Program-made: the position numbers and the translations under genes
Origin: Stakelama portus
Lineage (GTDB): Bacteria > Pseudomonadota > Alphaproteobacteria > Sphingomonadales > Sphingomonadaceae
Assembly (NCBI RefSeq): GCF_003171655.1
Contig: NZ_QFZL01000002.1
Coordinates: forward strand, 372,001-436,000
Direction of reading: 5' to 3'
Length of the DNA: 64,000 bases
Part shown: one piece after another, positions 29,428-37,182 of the stretch
How positions within the stretch are numbered: the first letter of the stretch is position 1
Layout of the letters: the number at the start of each line of letters is the position of its first letter
Notes under the pieces: generated by a model
Seen by the model: the letters and a program-made list of their open reading frames with translations, nothing else
The model's database searches: none
What the model was told of the DNA's origin: nothing

Positions 29428-30537
29428 ATGAAGTCATTGTGGATCCTTGCAGCAGCCATCGCCGTGCCGATCGCGACACCCGCGGCGGCGCAGCAGGCAG
29501 CGGAAGCCTCCGACCCGGTTCGGGAAGGTGTCGAGGCATGGTCGCGCGGCGATTACACGACTGCTATCGCGAAATGGCGTGCGCCCGCCGAAGCGGGCAA
29601 TGCCGATGCGCAGTTCAACCTGGGTCAGGCCTATAAGCTGGGTCGCGGCGTCCGGCCCGATCTGGCGCAGGCGGAAGAATGGTATCGCCGCGCCGCAATT
29701 CAGGGCCACCCGCAGGCAGCGGACAATTACGGGCTCGCCCTGTTCCAGAACGGCAATCAGCGCGAAGCGGTGCAGTGGCTCGAACAATCGGCGCTGCGCG
29801 GCGAACCGCGCGCGCAATATGTTCTGGGCACGATGTATTTCAACGGCGACCAGGTCGAGCGCGACTGGGTGCGCGCCTATGCGCTGATGGTCCGCGCTTC
29901 GCAGACCGGATTGCCGCAGGCGAGCCAGGCGCTGGCGCAGATGGATCAATATGTCTCGATCGACGACCGGCAACAGGGGCTGACCCTCGCCCGCCGGTAC
30001 GAAGAGGAATCGAACCGTTCCCAGCTGCCGGTGGATTTTGCCGGGCCGGTGACGGAGCCGCCCGCGGGCGGCAACCCGCCCGTCCAGACGGCGACGAACG
30101 AACCGGCACCCGATCCCAATCGCATCCAGACGATCGATTTGCCCCCGTCACAGGTGGCCCAGCGCCCGATCGAAACCGCCCGCGCGCCGGAGCCGGAACC
30201 CGAAACGCCCTCGCCCTTCGTTCCGACGCCGCAGCCGCAGCCCCAGCCTCAGCCGGTGCCCGTCGCACAGCGCCCGGCACCGCCGCCGCGTCCGGCCGCA
30301 ATGGTCGACAGCGGCTGGCGCGTCCAGCTGGGCGCGTTCAGCGATCCCGACAATGCCACCGACATGTGGCGCAATGTCTCACGCCTGTCCGCCGCACAGG
30401 GGCTCCAGCCCTATTATGTGCGGTCGGGACGGCTGACCAAGCTGCTGATCGGCCCCTATGCCTCGCGCGCCGAAGCGCTGCGCAGCTGCAACGCGATCAA
30501 GGCCAGCGGCCGCGATTGCCTGCTGGTCGCGCCGTAA
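29428..30537 (+). CDS. Exported Sel1-repeat protein with SPOR domain
   Basis: 369 residues: signal peptide (SLWILAAAIAVPIATPAAAQQ), about four Sel1 repeats (residues 40-180; NADAQFNLGQAYKLGRGV, GEPRAQYVLGTMYFNGDQV), a long Pro/Gln/Glu linker (PQPQPQPQPVPVAQ) and a C-terminal SPOR domain (about 298-369; WRVQLGAFSDPDNATDMWR, LIGPYASRAEALRSC). Its architecture mirrors the TPR-SPOR protein on the other side of the parA operon, and it is divergent from parA with 192 bases between. Probably acts in the periplasm at the division site. Confidence 0.88.
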   Translation: MKSLWILAAAIAVPIATPAAAQQAAEASDPVREGVEAWSRGDYTTAIAKWRAPAEAGNADAQFNLGQAYKLGRGVRPDLAQAEEWYRRAAIQGHPQAADNYGLALFQNGNQREAVQWLEQSALRGEPRAQYVLGTMYFNGDQVERDWVRAYALMVRASQTGLPQASQALAQMDQYVSIDDRQQGLTLARRYEEESNRSQLPVDFAGPVTEPPAGGNPPVQTATNEPAPDPNRIQTIDLPPSQVAQRPIETARAPEPEPETPSPFVPTPQPQPQPQPVPVAQRPAPPPRPAAMVDSGWRVQLGAFSDPDNATDMWRNVSRLSAAQGLQPYYVRSGRLTKLLIGPYASRAEALRSCNAIKASGRDCLLVAP

Positions 30538-30551
30538 GGCGATAACGGTAC

Positions 30552-30577
30552 GAACCGTCGCCCCTGCGCGACGGTTC
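30552..30577. terminator. Hairpin between convergent SPOR and serB genes
   Basis: Perfect 10-bp stem GAACCGTCGC (30552-30561) / GCGACGGTTC (30568-30577) with a 6-base loop. It overlaps the serB stop codon and lies 15 bases past the SPOR gene. No T run follows on either strand, so it may act with Rho or only protect 3' ends. Confidence 0.45.
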
Positions 30578-31457
30578 AGGCGGCGACCCAATCCTTGCGC
30601 GCTATGCCTTGTGCGGTGAGCAGCGCGGTGAGCGGCGTATGGTCGATCCGCGCACCGGCGGCTGCTGCGACGATCGGCTTGGCACGATAGGCGACGCCGA
30701 GGCCGGCACGCTTGATCATCGCAAGATCATTGGCGCCGTCGCCCACCGCGAGCGTCTGGGCGAAATCGAGGCCGAGTTGCGCCGCAGTCTCGCGCAATGT
30801 CGTTTCCTTGGTCGAGCTGTCGACGATCGGCTTGGTCACTTCGCCGGTCAGCTTCCCGCCCGCGACCAGCAATGTATTGGCGATCACGCGGTTGAATCCG
30901 AGCCGATCGCCGACCGGTCCGGCGAAGCGCGTAAAGCCGCCCGACACCAGCACCGCCGTGGCACCGCGCGCACGCATCGTCTTCACCAGCGTTTCGGCAC
31001 CCGGCGACAGCCGCACGCGTTCGGCAAGGCAGCGGTCGATCGCGCTTTCCTCAAGCCCCCTCAGCAGCGCGACACGCGCGTCGAGCGCGTCGGCAAAGTC
31101 GAGTTCGCCGCGCATCGCGCGTTCGGTCACCTCGGCGATCTGCGCCTTGATCCCCGCATAATCGGCGAGTTCGTCGATGCATTCGACAGTGATCATCGTC
31201 GAATCCATATCGGCGATCAGCAGCTTTTTTTCCCGATTCTGTGCGGGCTGGACGATCACGTCAACGCCCGGAAACACGTCCTCCAGCGCCAGCCGCGCCG
31301 CAGCAGGATCGGTGGAAAAGGGCAGATCCGCCGCTTCATCCGCGTCGATCCAGCACGCCTCGCCCGGCGCACATCCCGCATTGGCAAGCCGATCGGCGGC
31401 AGACGAAATGTCGCCCGCGGTCAGGCTTTCGGATGCTATAAGCGTGGCGATGAACAT
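30576..31457 (-). CDS. serB: Phosphoserine phosphatase
   Basis: 293 residues; last step of serine synthesis, hydrolysing phosphoserine. HAD motif I is DMDSTMI (in KLLIADMDSTMITVECIDELAD), motif II is VLVSGGFTRF and motif III/IV is VGDGANDLAMI. The N-terminal 75 residues form the ACT-like region found in longer SerB proteins. ATG 31455-31457 has AAGGGG upstream; the long open frame beyond it runs antisense to miaA and is not real. It is divergent from miaA, with a palindromic repeat between. Confidence 0.97.
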   Translation of the reverse strand: MFIATLIASESLTAGDISSAADRLANAGCAPGEACWIDADEAADLPFSTDPAAARLALEDVFPGVDVIVQPAQNREKKLLIADMDSTMITVECIDELADYAGIKAQIAEVTERAMRGELDFADALDARVALLRGLEESAIDRCLAERVRLSPGAETLVKTMRARGATAVLVSGGFTRFAGPVGDRLGFNRVIANTLLVAGGKLTGEVTKPIVDSSTKETTLRETAAQLGLDFAQTLAVGDGANDLAMIKRAGLGVAYRAKPIVAAAAGARIDHTPLTALLTAQGIARKDWVAA

Positions 31458-31490
31458 ATGGCCCCTTGCCGGATCGGTATCAGAAACACC

Positions 31491-31580
31491 CGTTTGCCCT
31501 GAGCTTGTCGAAGGGCCGTACTTCTTCGTGCCGCGTGGCGAAGGACAGAACGGCGCTTCGACAAGCTCAGCGCAAACGGT
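31491..31580. repeat. Palindromic repeat (CTTCGACAAGCTCAG family) between serB and miaA
   Basis: CTGAGCTTGTCGAAG (31499-31513) and CTTCGACAAGCTCAG (31556-31570) are a perfect 15-base inverted repeat; outer CCGTTTGCC and GCAAACGG extend the arms. It lies in the 138-base divergent gap, 16 bases before the miaA GTG. Confidence 0.9.
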
Positions 31581-31595
31581 GGTGGGGGCGGGTCG

Positions 31596-32519
31596 GTGAG
31601 CGTCCCTCCCCCGCTGGCGCTCATCGCAGGGCCGACCGCGAGCGGCAAGTCCGCTCTGGCGGTGGCGCTGGCCGAAAAGCATCGCGGCGTCGTGATCAAC
31701 GCCGACAGCGCGCAGGTCTATGCCGATCTGCACGTGTTGTCCGCGCGGCCCGATGACGGGGAGCTTGCCCGCGCGCCGCACCGGCTGTTCGGCCATATCG
31801 ACGGCGCCGACGATTATTCCGCCGCCCGCTGGGCAGCCGAGGCACGCCAGGAGATACTCCAGGCGCACGCCGATGACAGGCTGCCGATTCTGGTCGGTGG
31901 CACCGGCCTGTATATGCGCACGCTGCTGGATGGAATCGCACCGGTGCCGGAAATCGATGCCGATATCCGTATGGAAGTGCGCGCGCTGCCGGTGGCCGAG
32001 GCCTATGCCGCGCTGGAAAAGGCCGATCCGCAGGCGGCGCAGCGGCTGCGGCCGACCGACACGACGCGGATTGCCCGCGCGCTGGAAGTCGTGCGCTCGA
32101 CCGGTCGCCCGCTCGCCGAGTGGCAGGCCGAACGGGTCGGCGGGATCGGCAAGCGCGTGGCGCTGACCGCCATGGTGCTGCTGCCCGATCGCGAATGGCT
32201 GCGCGCACGTTGCGATCGGCGGTTCGATCTGATGCTCGATCAGGGCGCGGTCGAGGAAGTCCGCGCGCTGTGCGCCCGCACCGATATAGCCGCCAATGCG
32301 CCGGTCCGCCGCGCCATCGGCGTTGCCGAAATCGGCGCATGGCTGTCGGGTGCGCTCACCCGCGAAGAGGCGATCGAGCGCGCCCAGGCGGCGACGCGCC
32401 AATATGCCAAACGCCAATATACCTGGTTCCGCAACCAGCCTCCCGGCGAATGGGCACGCACGGACGAGACAGAAACAAACCGATTGTTGCATATATTTGA
32501 AACTAAATTACTCAATTAA
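31596..32519 (+). CDS. miaA: tRNA dimethylallyltransferase
   Basis: 307 residues; prenylates A37 in tRNAs that read UNN codons. The P-loop is [10 protein letters not shown] (residues 12-21), followed by [14 protein letters not shown] and [13 protein letters not shown]; the tRNA-contact segment [15 protein letters not shown] is near the end. A GTG at 31596 is the start used; no in-frame ATG precedes the P-loop, and no good ribosome site is visible, the upstream bases being repeat sequence. It lies just upstream of the ilvBHC operon. Confidence 0.96.
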   Translation: MSVPPPLALIAGPTASGKSALAVALAEKHRGVVINADSAQVYADLHVLSARPDDGELARAPHRLFGHIDGADDYSAARWAAEARQEILQAHADDRLPILVGGTGLYMRTLLDGIAPVPEIDADIRMEVRALPVAEAYAALEKADPQAAQRLRPTDTTRIARALEVVRSTGRPLAEWQAERVGGIGKRVALTAMVLLPDREWLRARCDRRFDLMLDQGAVEEVRALCARTDIAANAPVRRAIGVAEIGAWLSGALTREEAIERAQAATRQYAKRQYTWFRNQPPGEWARTDETETNRLLHIFETKLLN

Positions 32520-32521
32520 GC

Positions 32522-32598
32522 CTTGACCTGCACTTTTCGTGCGACTAGCAGCGCCCCTCCGGCGGTGCTATGGCGCACGCGCCTGAAGGAGGACCAAC
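32522..32598 (+). promoter_or_regulatory. Possible promoter and ribosome binding site of ilvB
   Basis: TTGACC (32522-32527) followed after 17 bases by TAGCAG could be a sigma-70-type promoter, weak at -10. GAAGGAGGA (32585-32593) lies 6 bases before the GTG start and is a near-ideal ribosome binding site. No Leu/Val/Ile-rich leader ORF is visible in this short gap, unlike leuA. Confidence 0.4.
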
Positions 32599-34350
32599 GT
32601 GACCGAGAAGAGCGGAGCAGACATCCTGATCGAGACCCTGACGGATCTCGGCGTGGAAGTCGTATTCGGCTATCCGGGCGGCGCGGTTCTTCCGATCTAT
32701 GACGCGCTGTTCCAGCAGGACCGGATCAAACACATCCTCGTCCGCCACGAACAGGCCGCGACTCATGCGGCGGAAGGCTATGCCCGCGCGACCGGCAAGC
32801 CGGGCGTGGTGCTGGTCACCAGCGGCCCAGGCGCGACCAATGCCGTGACCGGCATCACCGACGCGTTGATGGATTCGATCCCGATGGTCGTCATCACCGG
32901 TCAGGTTGCGACGCAGCTGATCGGCACCGATGCGTTTCAGGAAGCCGATACGATCGGCATCACCCGCCACTGCACCAAGCATAATTATCTGGTGAAGGCG
33001 CCCGGGCGCATTGCCCCGGTGATTCGCGAAGCGTTTCATATCGCCACGTCGGGCCGCCCCGGCCCGGTGCTGATCGACATTCCGAAGAATGTTCAGGTCG
33101 CAACGGCGCCCGCCGCCGATCCGGCTGCGCCGGTGACGCGCACCACCTATCGTCCCGTCACCCAGCCCGATCCCGAAGGCATCGAAGCGGTGATCGAAAT
33201 GCTGGCGGCGGCCGAACGGCCGATCCTTTATACCGGCGGCGGCATCATCAATTCGGGGCCGAAGGCTTCGGAATATCTGCGCGAGCTGGCGGCACTCACC
33301 GGTGCGCCGGTCACGTCGACGCTGATGGGTCTGGGCGCCTTCCCTGCTTCCTCGCCGCAATGGCTGGGGATGCTGGGCATGCACGGCACCTATGAAGCCA
33401 ATCTGGCGATGAACAAGGCGGACCTGATCGTTGCGATCGGATCACGCTTCGACGATCGCGTGACCGGGCGGCTCGATGCCTTCGCGCCCAATGCGAAAAA
33501 GGTGCATATCGATATCGACCGGTCGAGCGTGAACAAGAATGTTCGCGTCGATCTGGCCATCATCGGCGATGCCGGAGCGGCGATGCAGGCGATGATCGAC
33601 CTGTGGAAAACGCGCGGGCATCAGGCGGCGGACCTTACCGAATGGTGGAACCGCATTGACGGCTGGCGCGCGGTGCGCAGCCTGGACTTCGATGACGGCA
33701 AGGACGGCGTGATCATGCCGCAGCGTGCGATCCGCGCGCTGTGGGAAGCCACCAGGGACCGCAATCCGATCATCACCACCGAAGTCGGCCAGCATCAGAT
33801 GTGGGCCGCGCAGCATTTCGGTTTCGATGATCCGAACAAATGGCTGACCAGCGGCGGGCTCGGCACGATGGGCTATGGCCTGCCCGCGGCGATCGGCGCG
33901 CAGCTCGGCCATCCCGACGCGCTGGTGATCGATATTGCCGGTGAGGCGTCGATCCAGATGAACATTCAGGAACTGGGCACCGCAATCCAGTATCGTCTGC
34001 CGGTCAAGCTGTTCATTTTGAACAACGAATATATGGGCATGGTCCGCCAGTGGCAGGAACTGACCTATTCGAGCCGCTATTCGGAAAGCTATTCCGATGC
34101 GCTGCCCGATTTCGTGAAGCTCGCCGAAGCCTATGGCTGGAAGGGCCTGCGCATCGAAGGGATGCAGGAATTGCAGCCCGGCATCGACGAGATGCTCGCC
34201 TATGACGGGCCGGTGCTGGTCGATTGCCGCGTCGCGAAACTCGCCAACTGCTTCCCGATGATCCCGTCGGGCGCCGCGCATACCGAAATGCTGCTCGGTG
34301 GCGCCGAGGTTTCGGGCGAAATGGACGACGAAGCGAAGGCGCTGGTGTGA
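32599..34350 (+). CDS. ilvB: Acetolactate synthase large (catalytic) subunit
   Basis: 583 residues; condenses pyruvate with pyruvate or 2-oxobutyrate for valine, leucine and isoleucine synthesis. The catalytic Glu lies in RHEQAATHAAEGYAR. FAD/TPP-region landmarks are GPGATNAVTGI, TEVGQHQMWAAQHF and LTSGGLGTMGYGLPAAIGAQ. The Mg-TPP motif reads IAGEASIQMN, with Glu where most family members have Asp (GDG/GDA). GTG start with strong ribosome binding site. First gene of ilvB-ilvH-ilvC. Confidence 0.98.
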   Translation: MTEKSGADILIETLTDLGVEVVFGYPGGAVLPIYDALFQQDRIKHILVRHEQAATHAAEGYARATGKPGVVLVTSGPGATNAVTGITDALMDSIPMVVITGQVATQLIGTDAFQEADTIGITRHCTKHNYLVKAPGRIAPVIREAFHIATSGRPGPVLIDIPKNVQVATAPAADPAAPVTRTTYRPVTQPDPEGIEAVIEMLAAAERPILYTGGGIINSGPKASEYLRELAALTGAPVTSTLMGLGAFPASSPQWLGMLGMHGTYEANLAMNKADLIVAIGSRFDDRVTGRLDAFAPNAKKVHIDIDRSSVNKNVRVDLAIIGDAGAAMQAMIDLWKTRGHQAADLTEWWNRIDGWRAVRSLDFDDGKDGVIMPQRAIRALWEATRDRNPIITTEVGQHQMWAAQHFGFDDPNKWLTSGGLGTMGYGLPAAIGAQLGHPDALVIDIAGEASIQMNIQELGTAIQYRLPVKLFILNNEYMGMVRQWQELTYSSRYSESYSDALPDFVKLAEAYGWKGLRIEGMQELQPGIDEMLAYDGPVLVDCRVAKLANCFPMIPSGAAHTEMLLGGAEVSGEMDDEAKALV

Positions 34351-34365
34351 TGGCTATATGCAATC

Positions 34366-34492
34366 CTCCCCGTACCGGGGAGGGGGACCATGACGCGAAG
34401 CGGCGTGGTGGAGGGGAATTTCGGCAAGCGGAGCGCGGGTGGACACCCCCCTCCACCATGCTGCGCATGGTCCCCCTCCCCGTGTCGGGGAG
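34366..34492. repeat. Long palindromic repeat between ilvB and ilvH
   Basis: CTCCCCGTACCGGGGAGGGG (from 34366) and its imperfect complement ending CCCCGTGTCGGGGAG (34478-34492) bound an element with inner copies of GTGGTGGAGGGG and CCCCTCCACCATG. The whole forms a large transcribed stem. The right end, GGGGAG, doubles as the ribosome binding site of ilvH. Confidence 0.85.
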
Positions 34493-34499
34493 AATTTAA

Positions 34500-35015
34500 A
34501 TGCACATCAAGGAAGAATCGGTCGAGCGGCACACGCTCTCGGTCGTCGTCGACAATGAGCCGGGCATTCTCGCGCGGATTGCGGGGATGTTCACGGCGCG
34601 CGGCTATAATATTTCGTCGCTCACCGTGTCGGAAATCACCGACGACGATCTGGTCAGCCGCCTGACGATCGTCACTCATGCTTCGGCGCCGGTGATGGAA
34701 CAGATCATCGCCCAGCTCGACCGGCTGGTGCCGGTGCACAAGGTGACCGACCTGTCCGTCCATGGCGAACATGTCGAGCGCGAACTGGCGCTGGTAAAGG
34801 TCGTCGGCACCGGCGATCACCGGATCGAGGCGCTGCGCCTCGCCGAAGTCTACCGCGCGCGCGTGGTCGATGCGACCATCTCCAGCTTCGTGTTCGAAGT
34901 CACCGGCGGGACCGAGAAGATCGACAAGTTCCTCGAACTGATGCGCGAGGTCGGGCTGGTCGAGGTTGCCCGCACCGGCGTCGCCGCCATCGCGCGGGGG
35001 AAAGAAGCGGTCTAG
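34500..35015 (+). CDS. ilvH: Acetolactate synthase small (regulatory) subunit
   Basis: 171 residues, with an N-terminal ACT domain (HTLSVVVDNEPGILARIAGMFTARGYNISSL) that binds valine for feedback control and a C-terminal ALS_ss domain (DATISSFVFEVTGG, VEVARTGVAAIARG). It stimulates IlvB and makes it sensitive to valine. Separated from ilvB by 149 bases, almost all of it a palindromic repeat whose edge provides the ribosome binding site (GGGGAGA). Confidence 0.97.
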   Translation: MHIKEESVERHTLSVVVDNEPGILARIAGMFTARGYNISSLTVSEITDDDLVSRLTIVTHASAPVMEQIIAQLDRLVPVHKVTDLSVHGEHVERELALVKVVGTGDHRIEALRLAEVYRARVVDATISSFVFEVTGGTEKIDKFLELMREVGLVEVARTGVAAIARGKEAV

Positions 35016-35037
35016 CACCGAAGAGACAATTCAATTC

Positions 35038-35130
35038 GTCACCCTGAACCTGTTTCAGGGTCCACCCCTCCACCGGCGCGGACCGCGCTGGTTGCACGGT
35101 GGATGCTGAAACGAGTTCAGCAGGACGGCA
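35038..35130. repeat. Two-hairpin repeat between ilvH and ilvC
   Basis: ACCCTGAA-cctgt-TTCAGGGT (35041-35061) and GCTGAA-acgag-TTCAGC (35105-35121) are two stem-loops of the CACCCTGAA/GGATGCTGAAACG type common in sphingomonad intergenic DNA. It is transcribed within the operon and ends about 20 bases before the ilvC start. Confidence 0.75.
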
Positions 35131-35146
35131 CATCGGAAGGGAATGA

Positions 35147-36172
<1,026 letters not shown>

Positions 36173-36185
36173 CGCGAAACCGGTT

Positions 36186-36226
36186 CGCCCGCGCCCGATG
36201 CGGCGCGGGCGGGCTTCATTTATTTT
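36186..36226 (+). terminator. Terminator of the ilv operon
   Basis: 10-bp perfect stem CGCCCGCGCC (36186-36195) / GGCGCGGGCG (36202-36211) with a 6-base loop, followed by GGGCTTCATTTATTTT. It starts 14 bases after the ilvC stop. Confidence 0.8.
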
Positions 36227-36262
36227 CCGTTGTAGAACAATGTGTTGAAGCATTTTTCTGCC

Positions 36263-36278
36263 GTTACAACTCTGTAAC
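36263..36278. promoter_or_regulatory. Operator-like palindrome upstream of the YceI gene
   Basis: GTTACA-actc-TGTAAC, a perfect 6-4-6 inverted repeat, 79 bases before the YceI start. The preceding 40 bases are the most AT-rich of the neighbourhood (TTGTAGAACAATGTGTTG), as expected for a promoter. The binding protein is unknown. Confidence 0.4.
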
Positions 36279-36356
36279 CGCTATTGCAGTTCCCCATGGG
36301 TTGGCCCAACTTCCCGCCTGATCGCACCCCAGCGCATTCACGGGAGAATTTTTGCC

Positions 36357-36986
36357 ATGCGTACGCCGACCCTTATCGCCGCCATCGTTTTTGCCGCCGC
36401 CGCGCCGCTGGCCGCCGCACCGCTGCTCGCGCCGCAACAGGCCGGTCTGCCCGGTGCCGCCGATCCCTCGCGCGTCGTCGCCGGCACCTATTCGGTGGAC
36501 AGCGCCCACACTTTTGCGCGCTGGACCGTCAATCATATGGGCGTGACTCCGCTCGAAGGCATTTTCGCCAATGCCACCGGCACGCTGACCATCGATCCGG
36601 CCAAGCCCGAAGACGCCAGCGTCGATGTGACGTTCGACATGGCCAAATCGACCACCCATCTGGAAGCGTTCACCCACCATCTGCACAGCGCCGATTTCTT
36701 CAATGTCGCCGAATTCCCGACGGCGCGCTTCGTTTCGACTTCGGTCTCGGTCGACGGCACCGAAGCCACGATCACCGGCAATCTGACGCTGCACGGCGTT
36801 ACCAGGCCGGTCACGCTGGAAGCCGAATTCTTCGGCGCGGGCGACAATCCGATGAGCAAGCAGCTCAATATCGGCTTCACTGCCGAAACGACGATCAAGC
36901 GCAGCGATTTCGGCCTGGGCTATGCCGTTCCGGTCGTGTCCGACGAAGTCGAGCTCGAAATCGTCGCGGCGTTCGCCAAGCAATAA
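36357..36986 (+). CDS. YceI family periplasmic protein
   Basis: 209 residues with a signal peptide (LIAAIVFAAAAPLAAAPLLA). The mature domain has the YceI lipocalin-like pattern: YSVDSAHTFARWTVNHMGV, STTHLEAFTHHLHSADFFNVAEFPTARF, LTLHGVTRPVTLEAEFFGAG and RSDFGLGY. YceI proteins bind polyisoprenoid lipids; the cellular role is unsettled. Stands alone after the ilv operon, with a palindrome in its promoter region. Confidence 0.93.
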   Translation: MRTPTLIAAIVFAAAAPLAAAPLLAPQQAGLPGAADPSRVVAGTYSVDSAHTFARWTVNHMGVTPLEGIFANATGTLTIDPAKPEDASVDVTFDMAKSTTHLEAFTHHLHSADFFNVAEFPTARFVSTSVSVDGTEATITGNLTLHGVTRPVTLEAEFFGAGDNPMSKQLNIGFTAETTIKRSDFGLGYAVPVVSDEVELEIVAAFAKQ

Positions 36987-37019
36987 CATCCCGCTTGGCT
37001 GATCTGTCCCGTCAATGCT

Positions 37020-37042
37020 CCCTTGCCCGGGTTGGGCAAGGG
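37020..37042. terminator. Hairpin after the YceI gene
   Basis: CCCTTGCCC (37020-37028) and GGGCAAGGG (37034-37042) form a perfect 9-bp stem with a 5-base loop, 33 bases past the stop. No T run, so intrinsic termination is doubtful. Confidence 0.4.
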
Positions 37043-37182
37043 GGCGGCGGCCACTATCGTCCATGCGGCAGCACCGCTGACGCCGATCACGCCTTTGCCC
37101 GAGCTCGGCGATGCTGCGTGGGTGCAATTTCGGGTTTCTGCCCAAAAGCGCGCTCGACACGCGGTTTGCGCAATAGCAGCGC

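Noticed and set aside
31458..32492. Open 5' extension of serB
   Set aside because: Antisense to miaA, with repeat-derived stretches; the SerB start at 31457 has a ribosome binding site and normal length.
17384..35130. CRISPR array
   Set aside because: Repeats are paired inverted elements at scattered sites, not regular direct repeats with equal spacers, and no cas genes are present.
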